Below, piece by piece: positions 6,709 to 13,656 of a stretch of DNA of 20,541 nt. The notes under the pieces are model-generated. The model was not told the DNA's origin. It did not search any database and was given only the letters and a program-made list of their open reading frames with translations. The translations under genes were made by a program, and so were the position numbers. The stretch's first letter is position 1. Each line of letters starts with the position of its first letter. The stretch covers positions 1-20,541 of the forward strand of contig CATOJL010000008.1 in assembly GCA_951800155.1 (NCBI GenBank). The letters are read 5' to 3'. The stretch comes from an uncultured Bacilli bacterium. GTDB taxonomy: Bacteria > Bacillota_I > Bacilli_A > RF39 > UBA660.

Positions 6709-8830
6709 CTTTTCTGGATAGATTCAATCTTCCTTTTTTATCAAAACCTAATGATTTAACTAAAATTTCATCACCAATTTTTACCACATCACTTGGTTTT
6801 TCTACGCGTTCTTTATCTAAATGGGAAACATGTACGAGTCCTTCACAACCCGGCCATAACTCTACAAAACATCCAAAATCTTCTACTTTGACAACTTTTC
6901 CTTTATAGATGACACCCTCTTCGACTTCTTTTACAATATCTTCAATCATTTTCTTTGTTTTTTCAATAATCTCTTTATCTGTGTGATAAATAATAACACG
7001 TCCATCGTCTTCCAAATCTACTTTTACAGAATTGACATCTTGTACGGTCTGCGTTCCGGAAGCTTCGAGTATGATTTTTGTAATCATTTCTCCCCCTTTC
7101 CCAATGACATCCTTAATTTTCTCTGGATCAATCATGAATGTCACCGTTTTTGGAGCATATTTTGAAACTTCTTCTCTAGGTGTTTTTATAGCTTCTTCCA
7201 TTACATCTAAAATCTGCATCCGAGCCTTTTTTGCTTGTTCTAAAGCTTCTTTTAAAATCTCTTTTGTAATTCCCTTTATTTTAATATCCATCTGTAGGGA
7301 ACAAATCCCTTTTCTTGTTCCACCTACTTTAAAATCCATATCACCAAGGTGATCTTCCATCCCTTGAATGTCTGTTAAAATGGCATATTCTTTTTCATCT
7401 TTTGAAGTAATTAACCCCATAGCAATACCGGCAACAGGTGCCTTAATGGGAACCCCTGCAGCCATTAAACTCATACAACCAGCACAGATAGTCGCTTGAC
7501 TAGAAGAACCATTAGACTCTAAGATTTCAGATACAACACGTACTGTATAAGGAAATTCTTCCTCACTCGGCATGACTTGTTTTAAACATCTTTCACCAAG
7601 AGCCCCATGTCCAATCTCTCTTCTTCCTGGAGAGCCATATCTTCCTGTTTCTCCTACAGAAAATTGAGGAAAATTGTAGTGCAACATAAAGTGTTTCTCT
7701 GCTTCTAGGCTAATACCATCCAATACTTGGTATTCGTTTAAGGCCCCTAAAGTCGTAACAGCTAAAGCTTGTGTTTCCCCACGGGTAAATAAAGCACTTC
7801 CATGTGTTCTTGGTAGCAAATCTACTTCTGCTTTTAATGGACGAATTTCATCCATTCCTCTACCATCAGCTCTCGTTTTTTCATTTACCGTAATTGCTCT
7901 AAAAATATCATATTCTATTGCTTCTAATATAAGTTTTACTTTAGTAAGTAAAACGGTTCGCTCTTCTTTTTCTAGTGAAACATTTTCTGTTTCAAAACAA
8001 GAAACAACCTCTTCTTTCACTGCATCAATGGCACTATATTTTTCCTGTTTTCCCTTGATACGCATCGCAGCGTCTAATTTCTCAGCCGCCATAGCATACA
8101 CTCTATCCCTTAATTCTTCTTCCATTTCTAGATGCTCATATTCCATTTTCTCAAGACCAACCTCAGCCATAATCTCTTCTTGAAATGCACATAGTTCTTT
8201 TACAGCTTCATGCCCAAATAACAATGCCTCTAACATATCTTCCTCAGTCACTTCTCTAGAACCAGCCTCAACCATATTAATTGCTTCTTTTGTTCCAGCG
8301 ACAGTCAAATCTATATCAGAAATTTCCAATTCATCTGGTGTTGGATTAATAATCAGTTCCCCACCAATTCTTCCTACTTTTACGCCTGCGATTGGGCCAT
8401 CAAAAGGAACTTTGGAAATACAAGTACATAAAGAAGAACCAAACATGGCAGCTAACTCTGGAGAATTATCATTGTCAACAGATAAAATGGTATTGACTAC
8501 TTGCACTTCATTTCTAAAATCTTCTGGGAACATTGGTCGCATAGGTCTATCAATCATGCGAGCGGCTAATGTAGCGGCATCTGTAGGTCGACCCTCTCTT
8601 TTAATGAATCCCCCGGGAATCTTTCCAACAGAATATAGTTTTTCTTGGTATAAAACCATAAGTGGAAAAAAATCAGATAAAATGTTTGCCGTTTTACTTA
8701 CCACAACTGTTGATAAAACTACTGTATCCCCATAACGAACAAGAACTGCACCGTGTGCTTGCTTCGCGAGTTCTCCCGTTTCAATAATCAATTTTCTACC
8801 TCTAAAATCACGTTCAAATACTTTTTTCAT
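6695..8830 (-). CDS. pnp: Polyribonucleotide nucleotidyltransferase (PNPase)
   Basis: This 711-residue protein is the phosphorolytic 3'-to-5' exoribonuclease that degrades RNA to nucleoside diphosphates and works as a trimer in RNA turnover. Its architecture is complete: first RNase PH core (about 1-140), helical linker, second RNase PH core (about 310-530) with FSVGETGRYGSPGRREIGHG and the GDMDFKVGGTRKG active-site region, KH domain with IGKGG near 565, and an S1 domain from about 637 ending in LNLSRKEAMK. Length fits the family. It follows rpsO by about 70 bases, the conserved bacterial order. The start is an ATG preceded by AGGAAGG at a rather long spacing. Confidence 0.97.
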   Translation of the reverse strand: MKKVFERDFRGRKLIIETGELAKQAHGAVLVRYGDTVVLSTVVVSKTANILSDFFPLMVLYQEKLYSVGKIPGGFIKREGRPTDAATLAARMIDRPMRPMFPEDFRNEVQVVNTILSVDNDNSPELAAMFGSSLCTCISKVPFDGPIAGVKVGRIGGELIINPTPDELEISDIDLTVAGTKEAINMVEAGSREVTEEDMLEALLFGHEAVKELCAFQEEIMAEVGLEKMEYEHLEMEEELRDRVYAMAAEKLDAAMRIKGKQEKYSAIDAVKEEVVSCFETENVSLEKEERTVLLTKVKLILEAIEYDIFRAITVNEKTRADGRGMDEIRPLKAEVDLLPRTHGSALFTRGETQALAVTTLGALNEYQVLDGISLEAEKHFMLHYNFPQFSVGETGRYGSPGRREIGHGALGERCLKQVMPSEEEFPYTVRVVSEILESNGSSSQATICAGCMSLMAAGVPIKAPVAGIAMGLITSKDEKEYAILTDIQGMEDHLGDMDFKVGGTRKGICSLQMDIKIKGITKEILKEALEQAKKARMQILDVMEEAIKTPREEVSKYAPKTVTFMIDPEKIKDVIGKGGEMITKIILEASGTQTVQDVNSVKVDLEDDGRVIIYHTDKEIIEKTKKMIEDIVKEVEEGVIYKGKVVKVEDFGCFVELWPGCEGLVHVSHLDKERVEKPSDVVKIGDEILVKSLGFDKKGRLNLSRKEAMK

Positions 8831-8866
8831 ATATCAATTTTTCCTTCCTATCTCTTTATAAAACAA

Positions 8867-8889
8867 AGGCACTCAAAAAAAGAGTGCCT
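8867..8889 (-). terminator. Stem-loop between rpsO and pnp
   Basis: AGGCACTC (8867-8874) and GAGTGCCT (8882-8889) form a perfect 8-bp stem with a 7-base loop, followed on the minus strand by TTGTTTTAT. It is probably a partial terminator or processing hairpin that lets some transcripts continue into pnp. An equivalent intergenic structure is known in the E. coli rpsO-pnp transcript. Confidence 0.6.
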
Positions 8890-8901
8890 ACTAATTTGAA
8901 A

Positions 8902-9171
8902 TTACTTTCTTAAACCTAAACTCTTAATTAACTCTCTATAACGAGTAACATCTGTTTTAAGTAAGTATTTAAGTAAACTACGTCTTTGTCCTACTTTTTT
9001 TAGAAGTCCTCTCTTAGAGTGATAATCATGTATATGTTCTTTAAAATGTTCTGTTAATTCATTAATTTCGGCTGTAAGAATTGCAATTTGAACTTCTGGT
9101 GAACCAGTATCGCCTTCCTTACGTGCATATTTCTTAATGATTTCTTCTTTTTTTGCTTTTGTTAAAGCCAT
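8902..9171 (-). CDS. rpsO: 30S ribosomal protein S15
   Basis: This 89-residue protein binds the central domain of 16S rRNA during small-subunit assembly. GDTGSPEVQIAILT, LTEHFKEHIHDYHSKRGLL and the C-terminal RYRELIKSLGLRK are diagnostic. The frame stays open 18 codons further upstream, but the family length and an AAAGGAGG site seven bases before the ATG at 9171 fix this start. The gene has its own promoter and a leader of about 70 bases that may carry S15 autoregulation. Confidence 0.97.
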   Translation of the reverse strand: MALTKAKKEEIIKKYARKEGDTGSPEVQIAILTAEINELTEHFKEHIHDYHSKRGLLKKVGQRRSLLKYLLKTDVTRYRELIKSLGLRK

Positions 9172-9242
9172 TTTCTTTCCTCCTTTGTTCATTCGCTTAT
9201 ACCGAGAAAGGGTCGGAAACTCCAAATCCCAGAAATAAGTAC
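9172..9242 (-). promoter_or_regulatory. rpsO 5' leader, candidate S15 autoregulatory RNA
   Basis: The predicted transcript starts near 9242, giving a leader of about 70 bases. It contains GGG and CCC segments enclosing a short GGA/TCC pairing, and a competing CCGA/TCGG pairing just before the ribosome binding site. S15 represses its own mRNA through lineage-specific leader structures in many bacteria. This leader is long and structured enough for that, but I cannot assign it to a known class. Confidence 0.35.
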
Positions 9243-9248
9243 ACTTAT

Positions 9249-9277
9249 ACTATACACTATATTCCTCGAAGAAGCAA
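9249..9277 (-). promoter_or_regulatory. Promoter of rpsO
   Basis: TTGCTT (9272-9277) and TATAGT (9249-9254) are 17 bases apart on the minus strand, about 78 bases before the S15 start codon. Nothing else in the 9240-9310 interval needs such a promoter. Confidence 0.65.
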
Positions 9278-9312
9278 GCTTTTTTATTTGTAAAATTCTA
9301 GCATCTGAATTA

Positions 9313-9384
9313 GAAAAGTAAATTCCACCTCAAATTTTAAAAATATGGAATTTATCCATACAAGCCAAAAAGTAGAATTTACTT
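9313..9384. repeat. Repeated and inverted AATTTAC-type motifs, possible insertion-sequence end
   Basis: TAAATTCCA (9319-9327) is inverted relative to TGGAATTTA (9346-9354), a perfect 9-bp dyad. A third near-copy, TAGAATTTA followed by CTTC, begins 27 bases later (9373). They lie just upstream of the transposase remnant on the plus strand, where a left terminal inverted repeat and transposase-binding sites would be expected. No matching right end was found in the window. Confidence 0.35.
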
Positions 9385-9451
9385 CTATTATAATATATAC
9401 TAGTACACTTGTGAGGCTTATTTAAATTTTGAAAGGAGTTTTGTATCATAA

Positions 9452-9596
9452 AAAAAGCCTTTATCATTCGATGATATACTTTCTATTGAAGCTGGATTAA
9501 AACAACATTTATCTTTTAAACAAACTTCAAAAACTACCTCTATTTATAATATAGTTAGCATTACAAATAAATTACTTTATAAAATCTTTAATCTTT
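9452..9596 (+). pseudogene. Decayed N-terminus of an IS30-like transposase
   Basis: One plus-strand frame reads KKPLSFDDILSIEAGL, then KQHLSFKQTSKTT, then diverges and stops. This resembles the N-terminal helix-turn-helix of IS30-family transposases, whose pattern is roughly LT-DR-xIE-GL-xxLSF-xIAK. A GAAAGGAG site sits at 9431-9438, but no ATG follows in frame and the frame is closed at 9449-9451. Only the first 40-50 residues of a protein of more than 300 would be left. It overlaps the end of the ABC ATPase gene tail to tail by two bases. The match is from memory of the family pattern, so it is tentative. Confidence 0.4.
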
Positions 9597-9604
9597 AATC
9601 TTTA
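9584..9604. repeat. Three tandem copies of ATCTTTA across the ATPase stop codon
   Basis: ATCTTTA occurs three times head to tail at 9584-9590, 9591-9597 and 9598-9604. The minus-strand stop of the ABC ATPase gene (9595-9597) is inside the second copy. The unit is not a multiple of three, so slippage would change the last residues. It may mark the junction of the acquired segment. Confidence 0.6.
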
Positions 9605-10248
9605 TTTTTGTCAATAGTATCAATAGTACTGACCTTCCCGTCATCAAATTTATAAAGAATATCAACCATTTTTTCTATATCATCCTTAATATGGGTTGCT
9701 ATAATTACGATTTTATCTTTTTTTGCCTCATCAATAAAAATTTGTCGAAGCTCTTCCGTAGTCTTTTCTTCAATTCCATTAAATGGCTCATCTAAAATTA
9801 TAATCTTTGGGTCATCCATCAATACTTGAGCAATACCAAGTTTTTGTTTCATTCCCAAAGAATACTGACTGAACTTCTTATCTTTATCTTCGCAAAGATT
9901 TACTTTTTTCAATGACTCTATTATTTTTTCATCATCTGTCAAGCTTAATTTAGCAAGTAATTTCAAATTTTCATACCCTGTTAAATCTGCAATAAAATAT
10001 GGTTTTTCTATTAGTGCTCGAGTATATGGGGGAAATTTTCCCATTTTTATAATGTTAATACCATCATATAAAATCTCACCATCGCTCGGTTCATAAAAGG
10101 TACATAACAACTTTAAAAAAACACTTTTTCCACTGCCGTTTCTTCCAATCAAACCATAAATCTTTCCACTTTCAAATGTCATACTTATATTTGATAGAAT
10201 GCTAACACCTTTAAAACTCTTTGAAACATTCTTTACTTCAATTTTCAT
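9595..10248 (-). CDS. ABC transporter ATPase, peptide or bacteriocin export/immunity type
   Basis: This 217-residue ATPase is last in a run of membrane genes. Walker A is G35-RNGSGKS, the signature is SLGMKQ (130-135), Walker B is IIILDEP with E154, and the switch histidine is H186. The IEKPYF-ADLTGYENL stretch (80-94) is typical of ABC-2-type exporters and lantibiotic/bacteriocin immunity ATPases. The D-loop reads FNGIEE rather than the usual NGLD. An AAAGGAG site inside the end of the preceding gene drives translation, and the gap is one base. The partners are presumably the three upstream membrane proteins. Confidence 0.85.
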   Translation of the reverse strand: MKIEVKNVSKSFKGVSILSNISMTFESGKIYGLIGRNGSGKSVFLKLLCTFYEPSDGEILYDGINIIKMGKFPPYTRALIEKPYFIADLTGYENLKLLAKLSLTDDEKIIESLKKVNLCEDKDKKFSQYSLGMKQKLGIAQVLMDDPKIIILDEPFNGIEEKTTEELRQIFIDEAKKDKIVIIATHIKDDIEKMVDILYKFDDGKVSTIDTIDKNKD

Positions 10249-10249
10249 T

Positions 10250-10942
10250 TCATTTCTCCTTTACTATTTCAAATATCAAATTTATTTTTTTAGGGATAAA
10301 CCATGCATACAATATGAATGATAATATACATAGAAATCTGAGATAAATCAGTTCAATACTTATAATCGAAAATATTGTTTTAGATCTAACTACAATCATA
10401 ATTAAAATTATCAATATGCTTAACAAGATTATCTTACTGTTAGTATTTATAAAATCGAAAATAAACAAAGATAATAGTTGAATTATATATATATATATAA
10501 TATGATTAAGAAATGGAAATACTATAAGAGGAACAAAGTGGTGTCTAATAAAAAACAATGTTAGTATTAATACTATATAATTAAAAAATAGACTTATAAA
10601 TGATATTATGAATATCGATACTATTTTATATAGAATCCACTTTCTTGTAGAAATCCTCAGAAATATATTACCAACATTATTTTGCATATCCTTAATAAAT
10701 ATAGAAAATGATATATAAATATATATACAACTACAGAAAATAAGCGAGAAAATTTCTAACCAATTTCCCTCTTTAAAATTGCAATTTAATCCAAAAGTCT
10801 TAACAAATAATTCCTCAGATGAATAATCTGTGGAAAAGAAGTACATAAATAATATTGTCATAAATATGAATATTGAAAAGCATATCAACTTCTTATTTTT
10901 TTTCATATAATAGATTGCGTCATTCATTATAATATAACTCAT
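10250..10942 (-). CDS. Polytopic membrane protein, putative ABC-2 permease subunit
   Basis: I recognise no specific family. The 230-residue protein has about six hydrophobic spans, beginning near residues 19-34, 62-81, 106-126, 132-155, 170-187 and 195-218, with short charged loops. It lies between another membrane protein (gap two bases) and the ATPase (gap one base), so a permease role is the natural reading. The gene contains an alternating TA tract of about eight units at 10484-10499, encoding a Tyr-Ile repeat. Composition is extremely AT-rich compared with rpsO-pnp. AAAGGAG lies rather far (13 bases) from the first ATG, so an internal start is possible. Confidence 0.7.
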   Translation of the reverse strand: MSYIIMNDAIYYMKKNKKLICFSIFIFMTILFMYFFSTDYSSEELFVKTFGLNCNFKEGNWLEIFSLIFCSCIYIYISFSIFIKDMQNNVGNIFLRISTRKWILYKIVSIFIISFISLFFNYIVLILTLFFIRHHFVPLIVFPFLNHIIYIYIIQLLSLFIFDFINTNSKIILLSILIILIMIVVRSKTIFSIISIELIYLRFLCILSFILYAWFIPKKINLIFEIVKEK

Positions 10943-10944
10943 TT

Positions 10945-11706
10945 TTATTCAATAACTCCTTTTACTTTTCTTTTTATTATTTCAAAGCTAATACAGTAAA
11001 AAATAAGAAGAATGATTATATATATAAACGTTGAAAATAATTCTAAACTAAAACTAGAATAGTTCCCTCCCGATAAATAGTTAACGGGGAATAATGACAT
11101 TTTCCATATATCATTTATAATTTCAACCTTATAACTACTTAAAAGTAAAGGTATTCCAATAAATAATAAATAAACTATCATTCCTATTCTTCCGTATGCC
11201 TTATATATAATGGGAAATAATGTAGTGATTATTTCAATAATGATTAAACACTTAACAAAATGAAAAATAATATAAACTATATTTATAACATTATACTGTT
11301 GCCAATTTGTAATAACAAATGTTGAACCGAATATTAAATTGCACATTGTGATTAATAAAATCATATTGATAAAGTAAAAAATAGAATTTACCAAAAAAAC
11401 ATTTTTTATTAATGAATTATAGTATTCCTTTTTTGAATGAAAGCGAATAATATAAAATGTATTTTTATTAAAAATATGCAAAGTATTTATAGTATTTATA
11501 AGTATCAATGCTAAAAAGAATAATATATAAAATGCATTGGTACTAATATAGTATAATGATTCTAAATAATTGAAACTTAGATTGTTAAAAAGAATATTTA
11601 ATGTATACACAATATTGATTATCAAAGAGGTTATTAATAAATATTTAAATATATAACTATTAATAGTTGCTTTTATATTTTCTACTATCAAACTTTTATA
11701 CTTCAT
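10945..11706 (-). CDS. Polytopic membrane protein, putative ABC-2 permease subunit
   Basis: This 253-residue protein has about six membrane spans, with hydrophobic runs near 20-40, 55-80, 100-125, 140-165, 175-195 and 220-245. No conserved catalytic motif is visible. I chose the ATG at 11706; a TTG two codons upstream is in frame but has no better ribosome binding site. The start overlaps the end of the preceding gene by 11 bases, pointing to coupled translation. With the genes on either side it probably forms the membrane part of one exporter. Confidence 0.7.
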   Translation of the reverse strand: MKYKSLIVENIKATINSYIFKYLLITSLIINIVYTLNILFNNLSFNYLESLYYISTNAFYILFFLALILINTINTLHIFNKNTFYIIRFHSKKEYYNSLIKNVFLVNSIFYFINMILLITMCNLIFGSTFVITNWQQYNVINIVYIIFHFVKCLIIIEIITTLFPIIYKAYGRIGMIVYLLFIGIPLLLSSYKVEIINDIWKMSLFPVNYLSGGNYSSFSLELFSTFIYIIILLIFYCISFEIIKRKVKGVIE

Positions 11707-12604
11707 TCGCAATTATGACGCTCTCTTTCTTTCTGTATTTAAAAAATACTACGACTGATGAAATTAAAACTAGAATGATACTATAAAATAACATAGACAT
11801 CAAACTATTTATTCCATCGTATCCCCAAATATTTCCTGGCTTCATATAATTATATAAGTTGATACTATTTAATATTGGAATATTCGGAAAAATGAATCCA
11901 CTCAATATTTCGGCTATAATTGAATAACCCAAATATAATATATATGAAAATACTATCGAAATCACATAATTCCTTGATTTTTTTAATACTATTAAGCCTA
12001 AGTTTAACCAAAAAATAGCATTTAGTATTAAAACAATAAGATAATTTGATAAAAATAATTCAATATTATGAAAATATTTGGCATCCATATAATTCATATT
12101 TAAATTCAAACTACTTGTATAGTCGAGAGATTTTGTATAAAGCAACGATAAAATGAAAATAATAATTATTATAACTGGAATAAATAATGAATATTTAACT
12201 ACCTGTTTTACACTCTGAATTATGTAGTAATGATATCCTTTTATTAAAATTATGTTTCTAAAAATTCCTGATTTCATTTCTTTATACAATTTCCTTATCC
12301 CCATCGCAATAATCAATAATGGTATAAATGGTAGTAATAATGAAAATGAAGTATAATTTATCACATAGAACGATAGATTAAGTGCATCTAATTTAACTGG
12401 AGGTTGCTCTTTATCAAAATCTTCACAAAAGGAATAACGATTGTTACTTTCTATAATTTGTTGTTCGCACTTATTTTTTATGCTATAATAATTTTGTGTC
12501 ATAAATGAATAAGACATATCATACTCATAAATTCCATAAATGATAAACCCTATTAGGAATATAAAAACAATTATCATTAATGAATTGTTTTTTAATTTTT
12601 TCAT
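11696..12604 (-). CDS. Polytopic membrane protein with extracellular loop, putative ABC-2 permease
   Basis: This 302-residue protein resembles ABC-2-type permeases in layout. One span lies at about 9-27, then a roughly 50-residue external loop with two cysteines (CEQQ and CEDF, near 45 and 60), then about five further spans and a basic C-terminal tail. The two cysteines could form an external disulfide. Translation starts behind GAGGTGAT. It follows the secreted-protein gene by 68 bases with no terminator visible, so it is probably cotranscribed with it. Substrate and direction are not shown by the sequence; peptide export or self-protection is inferred from context. Confidence 0.72.
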   Translation of the reverse strand: MKKLKNNSLMIIVFIFLIGFIIYGIYEYDMSYSFMTQNYYSIKNKCEQQIIESNNRYSFCEDFDKEQPPVKLDALNLSFYVINYTSFSLLLPFIPLLIIAMGIRKLYKEMKSGIFRNIILIKGYHYYIIQSVKQVVKYSLFIPVIIIIIFILSLLYTKSLDYTSSLNLNMNYMDAKYFHNIELFLSNYLIVLILNAIFWLNLGLIVLKKSRNYVISIVFSYILYLGYSIIAEILSGFIFPNIPILNSINLYNYMKPGNIWGYDGINSLMSMLFYSIILVLISSVVVFFKYRKKESVIIANEV

Positions 12605-12672
12605 ACGATCACCTCATATACAATAGTTGGAGTAAAATTAAATTTATAAGATTATATTATGCCTATGGATAT

Positions 12673-13080
12673 TTATTGGTTGATTTTCCAATTACCGTAC
12701 CAATAAAATCCTAAAGCAGACCATGTATTTTCTTTTAATTGAAGCTCATAATAATTTAAATCTAAATTTCCTAATTCCTTGTATCCTTCACCATTTGGAA
12801 CTGAAACCCAAGAACTGTATTTCGCTGGGTGAAGTGTTTGGTGCACCCTTGCTGATGCTGCTCTTGTTTTTGAATTCACCTTATCTACTGTATTTGTTGT
12901 CTTAACATACTGTTTCCCACCTTCATGGTATTCTTCACCAGATACTGTTGCTGTTCCTTTCATACCAGGAACTTCAATACCTATAACTGTATATTCAACA
13001 TAAGAAGCAGCGTCTACTCCTGCTCCTGCTAATAGGATGGAACAAACCAACCCTAAAACTAAATATTTTATATTTTTCAT
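12673..13080 (-). CDS. Small secreted beta-rich protein, candidate bacteriocin or transporter cargo
   Basis: This 135-residue protein begins with a clear signal peptide (MKNIKYLVLGLVCSILLAGA), with likely cleavage around residues 24-25 (VDAA-S). The mature part of about 110 residues has no cysteine, alternating polar/aromatic stretches suggesting beta strands, and ends in FYWYGNWKINQ. It loosely recalls small secreted Firmicute proteins encoded beside ABC transporters, and lactococcin-972-like proteins also end in aromatic residues, but I see no diagnostic match. The start at 13080 follows GGAGG; a TTG four codons upstream overlaps that site and is rejected. It is the only secreted product of the cassette, so cargo, toxin or target of the exporter is the leading guess. 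Confidence 0.75.
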   Translation of the reverse strand: MKNIKYLVLGLVCSILLAGAGVDAASYVEYTVIGIEVPGMKGTATVSGEEYHEGGKQYVKTTNTVDKVNSKTRAASARVHQTLHPAKYSSWVSVPNGEGYKELGNLDLNYYELQLKENTWSALGFYWYGNWKINQ

Positions 13081-13124
13081 AAACACCTCCAAATATTAAA
13101 ATTTTACTCCTCTATGGCAACATA

Positions 13125-13133
13125 ATCATAACA
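13125..13133 (-). promoter_or_regulatory. Extended -10 promoter for the secreted-protein gene
   Basis: TGTTATGAT on the minus strand matches the extended -10 form (TG-n-TATGAT), about 45 bases before the start codon. No good -35 box lies at 17 bases; a TTGTCG lies 21 bases upstream. It would give the secreted protein and membrane genes a promoter separate from the regulator's. Confidence 0.4.
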
Positions 13134-13175
13134 CATTACAAATATAAATTGCGACAAAATATGACAAAAATTAAA

Positions 13176-13201
13176 AAATTCGCCCTTATTAGGGCAAATT
13201 T
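13176..13201 (-). terminator. Intrinsic terminator of the regulator gene
   Basis: A 10-bp stem with one G-T pair (13176-13185 with 13192-13201) has a GC-rich GCCC/GGGC centre and is followed by a T-rich tract on the minus strand. It begins one base after the regulator's stop codon and separates it from the secreted-protein gene. Confidence 0.7.
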
Positions 13202-13432
13202 TTAATTTTTGATTCTGTATTCTTCATAACTTATGATATCTACAATATCACATTCAAGTGCTGAACATATTTTACACAATACTTTAAAATCAGCTTTTTT
13301 TATATCATTATAATAATATCGATTAAAAACCTCATTTTTTAACCTAGTTTTTTCTAAGATACACTTTCTTGAAATATTTTTACTATCCATCAATTCTTTT
13401 ATATGTAATTTTATAATTCCATATTTTTGCAT
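13202..13432 (-). CDS. Small Cro/CI-type helix-turn-helix regulator
   Basis: This 76-residue protein is almost entirely a helix-turn-helix domain of the Cro/CI (YozG-like) type. An N-terminal IKLHIKELMDSKNISR is followed by a recognition region near 24-42 and the usual C-terminal KVLCKICSALECDIVDIISYE. It probably controls the adjoining secreted-protein/ABC genes, and perhaps itself. The ATG has no recognisable Shine-Dalgarno site; instead a terminator-like hairpin ends about 12 bases upstream. Expression may therefore be low, attenuated or start without a leader. Confidence 0.75.
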   Translation of the reverse strand: MQKYGIIKLHIKELMDSKNISRKCILEKTRLKNEVFNRYYYNDIKKADFKVLCKICSALECDIVDIISYEEYRIKN

Positions 13433-13444
13433 ACTATCGTAATC

Positions 13445-13482
13445 AAAAAGAGAAGTATAACCTAAATAGTTTAATACTTCTC
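13445..13482 (-). terminator. Terminator-like hairpin directly upstream of the regulator
   Basis: GAGAAGTAT (13474-13482 read on the minus strand) pairs perfectly over nine bases with ATACTTCTC (13450-13458). The loop is 15 bases and five T follow. Two candidate promoters read straight into it, so it ends a short RNA or attenuates the regulator gene. Confidence 0.65.
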
Positions 13483-13494
13483 CCTATTATATTA

Positions 13495-13523
13495 ATACTA
13501 GAATTGATAGTTTCATAAATCAA
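13495..13523 (-). promoter_or_regulatory. Secondary promoter candidate upstream of the regulator
   Basis: TTGATT (13518-13523) and TAGTAT (13495-13500) are 17 bases apart on the minus strand. The predicted start near 13488 would place the terminator hairpin at the very 5' end of the transcript. A TATAAT at 13486-13491 lies close by but lacks a good -35 box. Confidence 0.4.
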
Positions 13524-13580
13524 CAAGAATGTGTTTAGCCTGCGAATTAACACAAAACCATCTCCACTCTTCTATTGAGG

Positions 13581-13609
13581 ATTTTATCATAAATTGAATA
13601 TTTTGTAAA
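13581..13609 (-). promoter_or_regulatory. Strong promoter of the candidate small RNA/leader
   Basis: TTTACA (13604-13609) and TAAAAT (13581-13586) are separated by 17 bases on the minus strand, with TG just upstream of the -10 box (TGATAAAAT). It is among the best promoters in the window, yet no start codon with a ribosome binding site follows for about 140 bases. Confidence 0.6.
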
Positions 13610-13631
13610 TCTTTTTTCCTATAATTTTTTC

Positions 13632-13656
13632 AAAAAGGAACTAACTGGTTCCTTTT
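13632..13656 (-). terminator. Intrinsic terminator of the surface-protein operon
   Basis: AAAAGGAAC (13648-13656 on the minus strand) pairs perfectly with GTTCCTTTT (13633-13641) around a 6-base loop, with the stem continuing into TTTTTG. The stop codon of the membrane-anchored surface protein is inside it. Confidence 0.65.

Larger units (their letters stand above)
13445..13574 (-). ncRNA. Candidate small RNA or attenuated leader of about 130 nt
   Basis: A strong promoter at 13581-13609 and the terminator-like hairpin at 13445-13482 bracket about 130 bases with no convincing ORF. The longest frame with an ATG gives only MKLSILVLI, without a ribosome binding site. An internal hairpin pairs GTGTTA with TAAACAC around 13531-13554. 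It could be a stand-alone small RNA or the leader of the regulator gene. No known RNA family was recognised. Confidence 0.45.

Noticed and set aside
7032..7352. Plus-strand open frames inside pnp (also 8412-8735 and 6983-7165)
   Set aside because: They are antisense shadows of the PNPase codons, and pnp is unmistakable.
9172..9225. 18-codon N-terminal extension of rpsO
   Set aside because: The S15 family length is 89 residues and AAAGGAGG lies directly before the inner ATG; the extension is the untranslated leader.
13502..13531. Nine-residue hydrophobic ORF (MKLSILVLI) as a type I toxin
   Set aside because: No Shine-Dalgarno site, too short for known membrane toxins, and no antisense promoter was seen; a chance ORF in the leader is more likely.
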